A stretch of DNA of 64,000 bases, taken from assembly GCF_019343195.1 (NCBI RefSeq), contig NZ_RPHB01000001.1:372001-436000 (forward strand). Reading direction: 5' to 3'. The translations under genes and the position numbers were made by a program. Under the pieces are notes generated by a model that did not search any database, had not been told where the DNA came from, and saw only the letters and a list, made by a program, of their open reading frames with translations. This document shows positions 26,897 through 35,859 of the stretch, one piece after another; position 1 is the stretch's first letter; every line of letters starts with the position of its first letter. Source of the stretch: Arthrospiribacter ruber. Its GTDB lineage: Bacteria; Bacteroidota; Bacteroidia; Cytophagales; Cyclobacteriaceae.

Positions 26897-27067
26897 TCAC
26901 TTCTTTTTCAAAGTATCTATCTTCTTGGCGACTTCTTCTGCCTCTGCCATCAACTTATCTGCCTCAGTCCTATTACTGTGAGAAATCTTATGTGATTTTT
27001 CCAGCAGACTCTTGTATGTTTCCTGAAGCTTTTCCAGTTCTGTCTTTTTCTTAAATAGTCCAAACAT
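26897..27067 (-). CDS. Lacal_2735-family small protein
   Basis: A 56-residue protein. It begins MFGLFKKKTELEKLQETYK and continues as a highly charged helix to a Lys-rich end, matching the Lacal_2735 family of short Bacteroidota proteins (MFGLFKKK start is characteristic). Likely a coiled-coil helix; no function is known. It sits 44 bases after the stop of the upstream MORN-repeat gene and has its own terminator, so it may be the last gene of that transcript. Confidence 0.75.
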   Translation of the reverse strand: MFGLFKKKTELEKLQETYKSLLEKSHKISHSNRTEADKLMAEAEEVAKKIDTLKKK

Positions 27068-27111
27068 GTCCTTTTTTAGAAATAGAACTGAAAAGTAGCA
27101 ATATGGTTTTA

Positions 27112-28704
27112 TCAGTTGAAGTTGGTGAATGGTATTTCACTTCTCATTTCATCTTCTTCCGTTACGATTTCATCGTCTTTGAAATTGATGATCTGTTCCA
27201 GTCGGCCATTTTGATTGTAGTATCTCCATGCACCTTCTTTCTTGCCATCTTCCATTTTTCCTTCAGAAGCTTTGTTTCCATTTTCATGGAAATATATCCA
27301 GGTGCCTTCAGGCTTGCCCATTTCATAATTTCCCTCAGACTCCTTTTTACCTGAGGTGTAATAAGTGATTCTTGTACCGTTACCATCCTGAAGTGTACCT
27401 TTATCCAAAGTACCACTACCATCATAAGTATTGTAATCAGAGACATTCATCAGTCTGCCATTGCTCCAGGTTTCTTCCTGCGTCAGTTGCTTATTGTCAT
27501 AAAACAAACCCCAAACACCGTTTTCGAAGCCAAGAAAATAACTTCCAATGGATTTAAGCTGACCACCGTCATAATAATAAATCCATTGTCCATTTTCTGA
27601 TCCCAATGAATATTCGCCTTCAGCGATAAGTACGCCTATTTTGTTGAAATATTTCCAAAGACCGGTCTTTAGGTCATTTCTATATTCCCCAATTGAATAT
27701 AGAGTACCTTCGGGAAAGAAATTCCTCCAAAGTCCATCTTTTACCCCACTTTTATACTGACCTTTCACAGAGACTTTGCCATTGGCATGAAACTCTTCAT
27801 ATTCTCCTACAGGCAAACCTAACTCATAAGTTTTCTTCTTGGATAGACTTCGGTTAGGGAAATACTCTTCCCATGTTCCTACGGGAATATCATTTTCGTA
27901 CCTCTCGATTCTTGCTAACCTTCTGTTTTCATAGTAAAATTTCCATTCTCCAGTTCTGTTGCCTCTCTCATCATAATTCCTTTCAGACTCAAGCACTCTT
28001 GTCCCAGGAAAGAAAGATTCCCATTTACCGACTCTACGGCCATTGTTGTATTCGCCTCTTTCTTCTACTATTTTATTGAAAGAATAGCGGGTAAATGTGC
28101 CATGAGGCCTGTTGTCCTGATAATTGACGGTCAGAAGGAGATCACCATCTATAGAAAATTCCTGATAGGTGCCGTGCTGATTTCCCTTTTCGTAAGTTTG
28201 TATGATTGCAGGTTCACCATTGTTGTAATAAGTGACCCATCTGCCATCTCTTTTGCCCTCTGCAAACTGGCCTTCTACTTTGATCTGTCTGGGGTTGAAA
28301 AAATCCGGTTGACCTGATCTGCCGTAATATTCCCGGTAAGGGCCTATGGCTACACTGTCTTTGAAGACCCGGTCTAGCTTCATAGCACCGGTGGAGTCAT
28401 ATTCACGAAAAACGCCATTCAATTTGTTGTCCTTGTACTCGGCTTCCAACTGCCTGTTTCCATTGCTATGAAATACAATGGCAAGACCGTCTCTCAGGCC
28501 CTGTCTGAACGTAATGGTCTGTATCAGTCTATTGGTTTTTGGGTTTTCAAATTTCCAGAGACCTTCCATTAGTCCGTTGTTCATAATTCCAGTTCCCATA
28601 AGGGTAGAATCAGCATTATAAATGGATACAACATTGGAATTTCCTTGGCTCCAGACGTTGAGACTGAATAAGCAAAAGGTGACAATACCAAAAATATATT
28701 TCAT
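27112..28704 (-). CDS. MORN-like repeat exported protein (YwqK-type)
   Basis: A 530-residue protein with a signal peptide (YIFGIVTFCLFSLNVWSQ). It is built almost wholly from MORN_2-type repeats with the pattern G-x-W-x-x-Y-x-x-N-G-x-x-x-x-x-x-x-Y, for example GRWVTYYNNGEPAIIQTYEKG, GEWKFYYENRRLARIERY, GLWRNFFPEGTLYSIGEY and GTWIYFHENGNKASEGK. Some twenty repeats are visible. MORN_2 proteins in Bacteroidota are often labelled YwqK antitoxins by automatic annotation, but no toxin gene is near; a structural or lipid/peptidoglycan-associated role is equally possible. Ends with an acidic tail. Confidence 0.82.
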   Translation of the reverse strand: MKYIFGIVTFCLFSLNVWSQGNSNVVSIYNADSTLMGTGIMNNGLMEGLWKFENPKTNRLIQTITFRQGLRDGLAIVFHSNGNRQLEAEYKDNKLNGVFREYDSTGAMKLDRVFKDSVAIGPYREYYGRSGQPDFFNPRQIKVEGQFAEGKRDGRWVTYYNNGEPAIIQTYEKGNQHGTYQEFSIDGDLLLTVNYQDNRPHGTFTRYSFNKIVEERGEYNNGRRVGKWESFFPGTRVLESERNYDERGNRTGEWKFYYENRRLARIERYENDIPVGTWEEYFPNRSLSKKKTYELGLPVGEYEEFHANGKVSVKGQYKSGVKDGLWRNFFPEGTLYSIGEYRNDLKTGLWKYFNKIGVLIAEGEYSLGSENGQWIYYYDGGQLKSIGSYFLGFENGVWGLFYDNKQLTQEETWSNGRLMNVSDYNTYDGSGTLDKGTLQDGNGTRITYYTSGKKESEGNYEMGKPEGTWIYFHENGNKASEGKMEDGKKEGAWRYYNQNGRLEQIINFKDDEIVTEEDEMRSEIPFTNFN

Positions 28705-28790
28705 ATATGAGGAATCTATGTTTGTCTAAAGATTACGAAATCTTAACTACTCGGTTCTAAATTAGGTTAAATTGTCCAAAATAGGAAAAC

Positions 28791-29354
28791 CTAAAATGTA
28801 TAATCAAATGCCTTGCCTATCTTTTCCAACAACATGTCAAAGTTTTTTAAAAACTCTCTTTCAAGAATAATTTTTTCCCATACTATCATCAAATTGCCCG
28901 GATTATCAACTGGTTTAACATCTTTTACCGGCAAAGACTGAACGAGGATTTCTGGGTATGCAAAAGGTTTTTTAAGAGAATAAAAATAGCTTTCCACTGC
29001 TGAATCTTTTATTCCAGAGAGATATTTGTTTACTTTTTCCCCACCTAAATAGACAAAAAAGAACATTCCCTTACCGACCCAATGCAAGATGCGAATATTG
29101 AAGCCATGATCTATATCGAAATTTCTTCCTATGTCGAGCACTTGATAGGGAAAGCCATCCAAGTTATAACCTTGACTGATTTTATTGCCTTTGGAATGGA
29201 TATATCTTCCAACTTGGTCTCTTATGGGAAAAGCATTCGCTAATTCGGTAAATAAATCAAGGATTTTTTTCTTTTCTACAGCATAATTTTTGAAAAAAGA
29301 GTTTGCGCTTTCCAAAAATTCCAGATCAATTTTGTCCTTTTGTTCATTCACCAT
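28791..29354 (-). CDS. Conserved hypothetical protein, function unknown
   Basis: A 187-residue soluble protein that I do not recognise. The start at 29354 (MVNEQKDKIDLEFLESANS) was chosen because the longer frame (from 29405) would begin deep inside fabH; the ATG overlaps the fabH stop as ATGGTGA, suggesting coupled translation. It has no signal peptide or transmembrane segment. Predicted features are an alpha-helical N-terminal third (FFKNYAVEKKKILDLFTELANAF) followed by mixed alpha/beta sequence with several aromatic residues (FNIRILHWVGKGMFFFVYLGG). It could be a DUF confined to Cytophagales. Neighbourhood gives no functional hint beyond the link to fabH. Confidence 0.65.
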   Translation of the reverse strand: MVNEQKDKIDLEFLESANSFFKNYAVEKKKILDLFTELANAFPIRDQVGRYIHSKGNKISQGYNLDGFPYQVLDIGRNFDIDHGFNIRILHWVGKGMFFFVYLGGEKVNKYLSGIKDSAVESYFYSLKKPFAYPEILVQSLPVKDVKPVDNPGNLMIVWEKIILEREFLKNFDMLLEKIGKAFDYTF

Positions 29355-30346
29355 TTTAGCAAAGCTGAAGCCCATGTAAATCCGCTTCCAAAAGCAGCTA
29401 GACATACCAAATCACCTTCTTTTAGCCTTCCTTGTTCCCAAGCTTCGCTTAAAGCGATAGGGATAGTGGCTGCTGTAGTATTACCCAAGTGCATGATATT
29501 GTTGAAAACTTTTTCATCGGGCAGACCGAGTTTTTGCTGGATATAATTGCTGATCCTGAGGTTGGCCTGGTGAGGTACCAAAAGATCAATTTCCGATTTG
29601 TCTTTGGCATTTGCGTCCAAGGCTTCCTGGATTACTTCCGAAAACCTTACTACAGCATGTTTGAAAACGGCATTGCCATTCATCTTCAAGAAAAAATCAC
29701 CTGCATCAATCATCTCAGGGGATATCCTTACTTCTCTGCTGCTGCCCGGATCACTGCAATATAATTCTTCTGCATAGTCACCGTCGGCATGTAAGTGAGT
29801 GGAAAGAATGCATGAATCCTCATTTTCACTGACACTTAGTACAGCTGCTCCCGCTCCATCAGCAAATATCACCGCGCTGGATCTGCCTTCATCACTTTTA
29901 TCCAAAGCGGAAGACTGTATTTCGGCGCCTACCACCAAGATGTTGCGGTACATTCCGGTCTTGATAAACTGATCTGCCACCGAGAGTGCATAAATAAATC
30001 CCGAACAGGCATTTCGTATGTCCAAGGCTCCAATTCCTTGCATTCCTAGTTCTCTTTGTAAAAGAACTCCATTTCCCGGAAGGAAATAGTCAGGGGTAAT
30101 CGTTGCAAAAACAATAAAATCTATATCAGAAGCTTGTAGTCCTGCCCGTTCCAACGCCATCTTTGATGCTGCTGCTGACATACTGGTAACGGTATCTTTC
30201 CCAGGGGTAAACCACCTTCTTTCCTGAATACCGGTACGCTCCACAATCCATTCATTATTGGTATTCATAATTCCGGATAGGTAATCATTGGTGATCACCC
30301 GCTCTGGAACATAATGGCCTACACCTTTTATTTTTGATTTTTTCAT
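29348..30346 (-). CDS. fabH: 3-oxoacyl-ACP synthase III (FabH)
   Basis: A 332-residue thiolase-fold condensing enzyme that joins acetyl-CoA (or a branched acyl-CoA) with malonyl-ACP to start fatty acid synthesis. The catalytic triad is visible: Cys114 in NACSGFIYAL, His in LVPHQANLRI and Asn in HLGNTTAATIP. The N terminus (KIKGVGHYVPERVITNDYL, ERTGIQERRW) and C-terminal AAFGSGFTWASALLKW are typical. Not located in a fab cluster; the neighbours are an unknown gene (overlapping) and an MBL hydrolase 85 bases away. It may be an accessory FabH paralogue. Confidence 0.93.
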   Translation of the reverse strand: MKKSKIKGVGHYVPERVITNDYLSGIMNTNNEWIVERTGIQERRWFTPGKDTVTSMSAAASKMALERAGLQASDIDFIVFATITPDYFLPGNGVLLQRELGMQGIGALDIRNACSGFIYALSVADQFIKTGMYRNILVVGAEIQSSALDKSDEGRSSAVIFADGAGAAVLSVSENEDSCILSTHLHADGDYAEELYCSDPGSSREVRISPEMIDAGDFFLKMNGNAVFKHAVVRFSEVIQEALDANAKDKSEIDLLVPHQANLRISNYIQQKLGLPDEKVFNNIMHLGNTTAATIPIALSEAWEQGRLKEGDLVCLAAFGSGFTWASALLKW

Positions 30347-30390
30347 AAACTAAGTTATTTGGGTTCTTAGGAAATTCTTCTTGAGCAGTA

Positions 30391-30422
30391 CAAATATCCC
30401 ACTTTATAGTCCTATTCGCAAA
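30391..30422 (-). promoter_or_regulatory. Probable promoter for fabH
   Basis: On the minus strand TTTG (complement of 30419-30422), a 20-base spacer, then GATATTTG (complement of 30391-30398), seven of eight matches to TAnnTTTG. It lies about 45 bases before the fabH ATG. Confidence 0.5.
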
Positions 30423-30431
30423 AAGAGAAGA

Positions 30432-31337
30432 TCATTGAATTCTTCCTTGGCTTTTTAATTTCCAGTACCTGTACAAACCAGCGACCGACATCCAACTTGG
30501 ATTAGCATATTCATACACTTTGATCAACTCATCAGTACAACCCTCATCCCTAAGCTGTTGTTGGGTGAATTTCATAAATTCAGGTATGATTTCTTTTTGA
30601 TCCCTATTATTTTCAAAGTGAGGTTTGATCCACAAAGCCCAGGTGTCCAAGGTGTTTTCCAAATGATCCAGATGCCTTGAAATTTCATCAATGCGTCCAA
30701 AGTGTGTCAGAAAAAGCATTTTTGCATCTTCTTTACGAAGAATGTCCAAGGATTTTTTCCAATCCTCCAAGTGTATATCAGGTGGAGGGCAGGGGGGAAC
30801 TACATGGCCGTTTCCGATTTTCACACCTGCTACATCTCCGGTGAAAATCACATCTCCAACCATCCAGCTGATATGATGGCTGGCATGTCCGGGAGTATGC
30901 AAAGATTTCAACTTGACATTGCCAATTGTCACCTCCTCAAGGTGTGAAACTGGTTTTAGCTTGGCCTGTGGTATAGGTTCCATTTTTCCCCAAAGGTATT
31001 CCATCTGGTCGCCATAAATCTGAGCTGCCGAATTCCATAGCTTTTCAGGCTGATGGAGGTGGGGGACACCTGCTGGATGTAGATATATATCTACTCCTAA
31101 AGCTGCCAGCTTCCAAGCAGCACCGGCATGGTCAAAATGTATATGTGAAAGAAATACACCCTGAATTTCTTTAAGGCTCCAGCCAAGGTCAGTGATACCT
31201 TTTTCAAGTTGGGGGAAGGTGCTTTCCGGGCCCGTTTCTATCATAATGGGACCTGATGTAGTTTCAATCAGGAAACAGGCAATGGCTTCTTCTGTTTCCA
31301 AAAATTTTAAATCATTGATGTGGATTTTTTCTCTCAT
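30432..31337 (-). CDS. MBL-fold metallo-hydrolase
   Basis: A 301-residue metallo-beta-lactamase-fold enzyme. The metal site is evident: LSHIHFDHAGAA (HxHxDH), TPGHASHHIS (third His), FTGDVAG (Asp bridging) and LTHFGR near the C terminus. Resembles glyoxalase II-like or lactonase-like hydrolases; no substrate can be assigned. No signal peptide, so cytoplasmic. Its start overlaps the stop of the SRAP gene upstream by four bases (ATGA), placing it as the last gene of a YheT-SRAP-MBL operon. Confidence 0.88.
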   Translation of the reverse strand: MREKIHINDLKFLETEEAIACFLIETTSGPIMIETGPESTFPQLEKGITDLGWSLKEIQGVFLSHIHFDHAGAAWKLAALGVDIYLHPAGVPHLHQPEKLWNSAAQIYGDQMEYLWGKMEPIPQAKLKPVSHLEEVTIGNVKLKSLHTPGHASHHISWMVGDVIFTGDVAGVKIGNGHVVPPCPPPDIHLEDWKKSLDILRKEDAKMLFLTHFGRIDEISRHLDHLENTLDTWALWIKPHFENNRDQKEIIPEFMKFTQQQLRDEGCTDELIKVYEYANPSWMSVAGLYRYWKLKSQGRIQ

Positions 31338-32032
31338 CCGAAAAGGGTGTAATTTCCAAATTGATCCATGGGGGATGTTTTTCTGATCAGGGAAGGATTA
31401 TCGTTTTTGATCTGATTGACCTGCTGGGAAACTGTATAGCTTAGCATGGTGTCGGCAGAGTAAGTTTTTAGCATGGAAAGAAGGTCATTTTCAGGAGTGT
31501 ACTTATCCAGCCATTTTTTTTCATTTTCCTTAGCCAAAATAACGGGCATCCTGTCATGGATGTCACTTACCAAAGAGTTGGGCTCAGTGGTCAGTATCAA
31601 AAAGGTGTGTTTGGTTTCCCCCGCTTCATTCTCATATTCTTCCCAAATCCCTGCAAAAGCAAAAGCTTCGCCTTCTTTCACTGTAAAGCGGTAGGGAATT
31701 TTGGTCTTTTTTCCCACTTTTTTCCATTCATAGAATCCATCGGCAGGTATAAGGCATCGTCTTGAGACAAAGGAGTTTTTGAAGGAGGCTTTTTGATTAA
31801 CCGTTTCTGCCTTCGCATTAATGAATTTCTGGGAAACGGGCTTGTTTTTGGCAAAATCCGGTGTGATGCCCCAATAGAAAAATGAAAAGCCTTTTGGGCT
31901 GTCAGAAGTAATGACAGGCACAAGTTGGGTGGGGGCAATGTTGTATCTCGGCTTGAATTCCCCGAGCATTTCTGCCTGAAATCTTTCTTCTAATTCTATT
32001 TTACTTTTGCTGAGTGAATATCTTCCGCACAT
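31334..32032 (-). CDS. SOS response-associated peptidase (SRAP / YedK-HMCES)
   Basis: A 232-residue SRAP-domain protein that forms a covalent link to abasic sites in single-stranded DNA through its N-terminal cysteine. The start must be 32032 because this gives MCGRYSLSKSK, with Cys2 as the nucleophile after Met removal; the open frame upstream is not coding. Other active-site pieces are INAKAETV (Asn/Arg-like region), GFYEWKK (catalytic Glu) and DIHDRMPVIL (His). It sits between a YheT hydrolase (22 bases upstream) and the MBL gene (overlapping). Confidence 0.92.
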   Translation of the reverse strand: MCGRYSLSKSKIELEERFQAEMLGEFKPRYNIAPTQLVPVITSDSPKGFSFFYWGITPDFAKNKPVSQKFINAKAETVNQKASFKNSFVSRRCLIPADGFYEWKKVGKKTKIPYRFTVKEGEAFAFAGIWEEYENEAGETKHTFLILTTEPNSLVSDIHDRMPVILAKENEKKWLDKYTPENDLLSMLKTYSADTMLSYTVSQQVNQIKNDNPSLIRKTSPMDQFGNYTLFG

Positions 32033-32054
32033 GAACGCATTGATTTTTTGAAAA

Positions 32055-33020
32055 TTACAGATCTCTGGTGATAAATTCAAATGCCCTGCGCTCCGACCAA
32101 TAGATATCTTCCTTTTTTCTTGGGCTGAAGCCGACATGTCCTCCATATTTAGGGAATTCCATCCACACATTAGACAGTTCTCTTCCCAGAGTGATAGGGA
32201 AACATTTTTCACTCAGAAAGGGATCGTTTTGCGCATTGAGAATGAGACTTGGTAACTGGATTTTTTCCAGAAAATACAAGGAAGAATTTTTCTCGTAATA
32301 GTCGTGAGCATCTTTAAATCCATGCAAAGGCCCTGTAAAGTGATCATCGAAATCTTTGAGGGTTTTTATTTTTCTGAGGATGCCTACAGGAATTTCATCA
32401 GGAAAAGCATTGGCTTTTTGGATGACTTTTTCTTTTAAAGTTTTCAAAAATCGGTTGGCATAGATGATGTTTTCTCCTGTAGATATTTTGATAGAGGAAG
32501 ACTCCAAATGCAAGGGGACACTGATTGCTACCGCTTTTTTGAGCTTTCCAGATCGTTCTCCTATTTCACCTGCGTATTTTAAAGTTAGATTGCCACCCAG
32601 GCTAAAACCGATGAGAAAGATTTCACTGTAGGGTTTTTGAGCGTGCTGTACCACTGAGTCCAGGTCATACGTGGCACCGGAATGATAGAAAATCGGTTTT
32701 TTATTCAATTCTTCACTGCATCCACGGTAATTCCAGGTAAGCACATCAAAGCCGTTGGTAAAAAAATGTCTTGCCATTCCTGTCATATAAGGCCTTCTAC
32801 TATTGCCCTCCAATCCATGGCTGATGATGACCAGTTTTTCGGATCCCTTCCTTAGCCAGTCGAGGTCCAGAAAGTCTCCGTCAGGGGTATTAACTCTTTC
32901 TCTTTCAAATGGTAAGGGAAATGCCTGCCTAAAAACACTTGGTATTATCGTCTGTAAATGACCGTTAAATTGCCATTTGGGATGATCATATTCAATCTTT
33001 TTTATGAGGGGCATCTTCAA
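32055..33020 (-). CDS. YheT-family alpha/beta hydrolase
   Basis: A 321-residue alpha/beta hydrolase of the YheT/ABHD1-3 family. Visible: the WQFNGHLQTIIPSVFR start, KLVIISHGLEGNSRRPYM (oxyanion strand), the nucleophile elbow FLIGFSLGGNLTLKY with catalytic Ser, and the C-terminal NAQNDPFLSEKCFP (Asp) and YGGHVGFS (His). Probably hydrolyses esters or lipids; the substrate is not known. First gene of a three-gene operon with SRAP and MBL genes; divergent from pdhC. Met3 is an alternative start. Confidence 0.88.
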   Translation of the reverse strand: MKMPLIKKIEYDHPKWQFNGHLQTIIPSVFRQAFPLPFERERVNTPDGDFLDLDWLRKGSEKLVIISHGLEGNSRRPYMTGMARHFFTNGFDVLTWNYRGCSEELNKKPIFYHSGATYDLDSVVQHAQKPYSEIFLIGFSLGGNLTLKYAGEIGERSGKLKKAVAISVPLHLESSSIKISTGENIIYANRFLKTLKEKVIQKANAFPDEIPVGILRKIKTLKDFDDHFTGPLHGFKDAHDYYEKNSSLYFLEKIQLPSLILNAQNDPFLSEKCFPITLGRELSNVWMEFPKYGGHVGFSPRKKEDIYWSERRAFEFITRDL

Positions 33021-33070
33021 ACAAATTGGGGAATTGCGCTGTTTTCAATCCTGAAAATACTACTATTAAA

Positions 33071-33102
33071 TTTGAATGTAGACTTTTTAAGAACTATTTT
33101 TG
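33071..33102 (+). promoter_or_regulatory. Strong Bacteroidota-type promoter for pdhC
   Basis: TTTG at 33071-33074, a 20-base spacer, then TATTTTTG at 33095-33102, a full match to the -33/-7 consensus. It is 37 bases ahead of the ATG at 33140. Confidence 0.7.
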
Positions 33103-33139
33103 GACTGCTTTTAATTTTAGAATAGGATATAAATAACAT

Positions 33140-34822
33140 ATGGCCGAAATAATACGAATGCCCAAAATGAGTGATACCATGGAAGAAGGTGTCATTGCAG
33201 CGTGGTTGAAAAAAGTAGGAGATTCCGTTAAACCAGGAGATATTTTAGCTGAAGTGGAGACTGATAAAGCTACCATGGAGCTAGAATCATATGAGGAAGG
33301 CATACTTCTTTATATAGGTGTGGAAGAAAAAGATGCGGTCCCTGTCAATGGTGTCATTGCCATCATTGGTGAAAAGGGTGAAGATATCGAAGCGCTTCTT
33401 AAGGATATTGAGAGCGGGGATTCTTCAAATTCTGCATCTGACAAAAAGGAAGAAAAATCCGAAGAGAAAGAAGAAAGTAAGCCTGAAAAGGAAGAAGGCA
33501 AGAAAGAGTCTTCACCAAAAGAAGAAATAGATACTTCAAATATCAATGCTACTGTCATCACCATGCCTAAAATGAGTGATACCATGACAGAAGGTGCCAT
33601 TGCCTCTTGGCTGAAAAAGGTCGGAGATGATGTAAAGTCAGGTGATATCATAGCCGAAGTGGAAACGGACAAGGCTACTATGGAACTGGAATCTTATGAA
33701 GATGGCAACCTACTGTATATCGGTGTGGAAGCTGGTGATTCGGTGGAGATTGACGGTGTCATAGCTATCATCGGAGAAAAAGGAGCAGACTATGAGACAC
33801 TATTAAAAGCCCACAAGGCCAAGTCTGATTCTTCCGAAGCACCTGCAGAGGAGAAAAAAACAGAAGAAAAGAAAGAAGAGAAAAAATCTGAAGCACCAAA
33901 AGCTGAAGATAGCAAACCTTCATCTTCAGGTTCTTCTTCGTCATCATCTGACGGAGAAAGAATAAAAGCTTCACCTCTTGCCAAGAAAATGGCATCTGAT
34001 AAAGGGATAGACATTACTTTGGTAAAAGGTTCCGGAGAAAATGGAAGAATAGTAAAAAGGGATATTGAAAACTTCACTCCTCCTGCCAGCCAAGCTGCTT
34101 CTCAATCTGCTGAAGGTGCAGCTGCCCCGGCAGTAGGGCAGGAGTCTTATAAGGAAGAGAAGGTTTCCCAAATGAGGAAAGTGATTGCCAAGAGACTTGC
34201 CGAAAGCAAGTTTACTGCACCTCACTTCTACCTCACCATGGAGATCAATATGGATAAGGCTATTGAAGCCAGAAAAAGTATGAACGAAGTGTCTCCTGTC
34301 AAGATTTCATTTAATGACATGGTGATCAAAGCTGCAGCTGCAGCCCTTCGTCAGCATCCCAAAGTAAATTCCTCTTGGCTAGGAGATAAGATCAGATACA
34401 ATGACCATATTCACATAGGAATGGCTGTGGCTGTAGAAGAAGGCCTTCTTGTGCCTGTGATCCGATTTGCTGACTCAAAGTCTCTGTCTCAAATTTCCAA
34501 TGAGGCTAAATCGCTAGGAGGAAAAGCCAAGAATAAAGAACTTCAGCCCAAGGATTGGGAAGGTAATACTTTCACCATATCTAATCTGGGGATGTTTGGT
34601 ATAGAAGAATTCACAGCTATCATCAATCCACCGGATGCCTGTATCTTGGCAGTGGGAGGAATCAAGGAAACTGTTATCGTCAAGAATGGACAAATGCAGG
34701 TAGGCAATGTGATGAAAGTGACACTTTCCTGTGACCATAGGGTAGTGGATGGAGCTGTAGGTTCTGCGTTCCTACTGACTTTGAAAGGTCTCTTGGAAGA
34801 TCCTGTACGTATTCTGATCTAA
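33140..34822 (+). CDS. pdhC: Dihydrolipoyllysine acetyltransferase, E2 of pyruvate dehydrogenase
   Basis: A 560-residue E2 core subunit that carries acetyl groups on swinging lipoyl arms and transfers them to CoA. Order of domains: lipoyl domain 1 (residues 2-78, lipoyl Lys43 in ETDKATMELES), a Lys/Glu/Ser linker, lipoyl domain 2 (about 137-213, Lys178 in the same motif), a second charged linker, the E3/E1-binding domain (about 281-317, SPLAKKMASDKGIDITLVKG) and the acetyltransferase domain with catalytic His533 in CDHRVVDGAVG. The two lipoyl domains are very alike. E1 and E3 genes are not adjacent. Single-gene unit with a good promoter and terminator. Confidence 0.95.
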   Translation: MAEIIRMPKMSDTMEEGVIAAWLKKVGDSVKPGDILAEVETDKATMELESYEEGILLYIGVEEKDAVPVNGVIAIIGEKGEDIEALLKDIESGDSSNSASDKKEEKSEEKEESKPEKEEGKKESSPKEEIDTSNINATVITMPKMSDTMTEGAIASWLKKVGDDVKSGDIIAEVETDKATMELESYEDGNLLYIGVEAGDSVEIDGVIAIIGEKGADYETLLKAHKAKSDSSEAPAEEKKTEEKKEEKKSEAPKAEDSKPSSSGSSSSSSDGERIKASPLAKKMASDKGIDITLVKGSGENGRIVKRDIENFTPPASQAASQSAEGAAAPAVGQESYKEEKVSQMRKVIAKRLAESKFTAPHFYLTMEINMDKAIEARKSMNEVSPVKISFNDMVIKAAAAALRQHPKVNSSWLGDKIRYNDHIHIGMAVAVEEGLLVPVIRFADSKSLSQISNEAKSLGGKAKNKELQPKDWEGNTFTISNLGMFGIEEFTAIINPPDACILAVGGIKETVIVKNGQMQVGNVMKVTLSCDHRVVDGAVGSAFLLTLKGLLEDPVRILI

Positions 34823-34842
34823 ACTGTAATTTGAAATATGCC

Positions 34843-34870
34843 AAAAAGTCCTGATTTGTCAGGACTTTTT
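34843..34870 (+). terminator. Terminator of pdhC
   Basis: 12-bp stem AAAAAGTCCTGA / TCAGGACTTTTT with loop TTTG at 34855-34858, followed by more T. Confidence 0.9.
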
Positions 34871-35293
34871 GTTTTTGTATAGTTGTTGAATATCATCAAT
34901 ATAAGATAGATATACGGAATGATACCAGGAAAATTATTTACAACTGCTCCTTTATTAACTTCGATACTAATTGATATTAGATATTAATAGATATTAATTT
35001 GGAAAACCCATTTGTATCAGAAATTGATGCTATTGGTAAAGAAGCATATAATCATGAAGTAAATATTGTTGAAATATTTCGGTCGTCTGATAGGTAAGGA
35101 TCATTTATATGATTCAAGAAGTAGCGACAAACCTCGTTATTAGATTTCTGTAAAAATGGCCGGTTAAATATTTCAATTCACAATAATTTTATTCACTACT
35201 GGTGTATTTCTTTATTTCATCTCAAATCTCAAAATCTTCAAATGAGCTATTTGTCTTTCGTCTCATATCTCACATCTTAAGTCTAAAAAAGAA
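34871..35293. other. Gene-free stretch between pdhC and hslV
   Basis: About 420 bases. At 34970-34998 there are short repeats of GATATTA/ATATTAAT. A 32-codon open stretch at 34999-35097 (TTG start, LENPFVSEIDAIGKEAYN) may be a gene remnant but matches nothing I recognise. At 35217-35283 a pyrimidine-rich track repeats ATCTCA-like units (CATCTCAAATCTCAAAATC, then GTCTCATATCTCACATC). No clear promoter for hslV is seen. Confidence 0.5.
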
Positions 35294-35836
35294 ATGGAAA
35301 AAATAAAATCAACTACCGTCGTGGCTATCAAGCACAACGGAGAAGTAGTCATAGGGGCTGATGGTCAGGCCACCATGGGGAACACAGTCGCTAAAAGTAC
35401 AGTAAACAAAGTCAGAAAATTGCAAGGTGGGAAAATCGTCACCGGATTTGCAGGATCCACGGCAGATGCATTTACCCTGCTTGAGAAATTTGAGGAGAAG
35501 CTTGGTGCTTTTGGTAACAACATGAAGCGTGCAGCGGTAGAACTGGCAAAAGAATGGCGAATGGACAGGATGCTGAGTAAGCTTGAAGCCATGATGATTG
35601 TGGCGGATCAGGATGATATACTGATCATTTCCGGAACAGGAGATGTGATTGAACCTGATCTAGGAATTGCTACTATCGGTTCGGGAAGCATGTATGCCCA
35701 ATCTGCTGCCAGAGCGCTGAAAAAATTTGCCACCCACTTGTCTGCTGAAGAAATGGTAAGAGAAAGCCTTGGCATAGCTGCTGATGTCTGCATCTATACG
35801 AACCATAACCTAGTGGTCGAGAAAGTTAATGGCTAA
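35294..35836 (+). CDS. hslV: ATP-dependent protease peptidase subunit HslV
   Basis: Proteolytic subunit of the HslUV (ClpQY) protease, a threonine protease forming a double hexamer activated by HslU. The 180 residues have a short propeptide MEKIKS followed by the mature N-terminal nucleophile Thr7 (STTVVAIKHNG), then VVIGADGQATMGNTVAKS, the signature GFAGSTADAFTLLEKFEEKL, and GIATIGSGSMYAQSAARAL. No hslU gene lies next to it in this window, unlike in proteobacteria. A terminator follows the stop. Confidence 0.95.
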   Translation: MEKIKSTTVVAIKHNGEVVIGADGQATMGNTVAKSTVNKVRKLQGGKIVTGFAGSTADAFTLLEKFEEKLGAFGNNMKRAAVELAKEWRMDRMLSKLEAMMIVADQDDILIISGTGDVIEPDLGIATIGSGSMYAQSAARALKKFATHLSAEEMVRESLGIAADVCIYTNHNLVVEKVNG

Positions 35837-35859
35837 TACCTGATCTTCAATATTTAAAG

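Noticed and set aside
27112-28704. Toxin-antitoxin label for the MORN-like protein
   Set aside because: Automatic names of YwqK antitoxin rest on the repeat only; it has a signal peptide, some twenty repeats and no toxin gene beside it.
31334-32212. Longer start (292 residues) for the SRAP gene
   Set aside because: The catalytic Cys must be residue 2; only the start at 32032 gives MCGRYS. The extra part overlaps the YheT gene.
34999-35097. 32-codon frame as a real gene
   Set aside because: No start other than TTG, no recognised family and an AT-rich repeat setting; kept only as a possible remnant.
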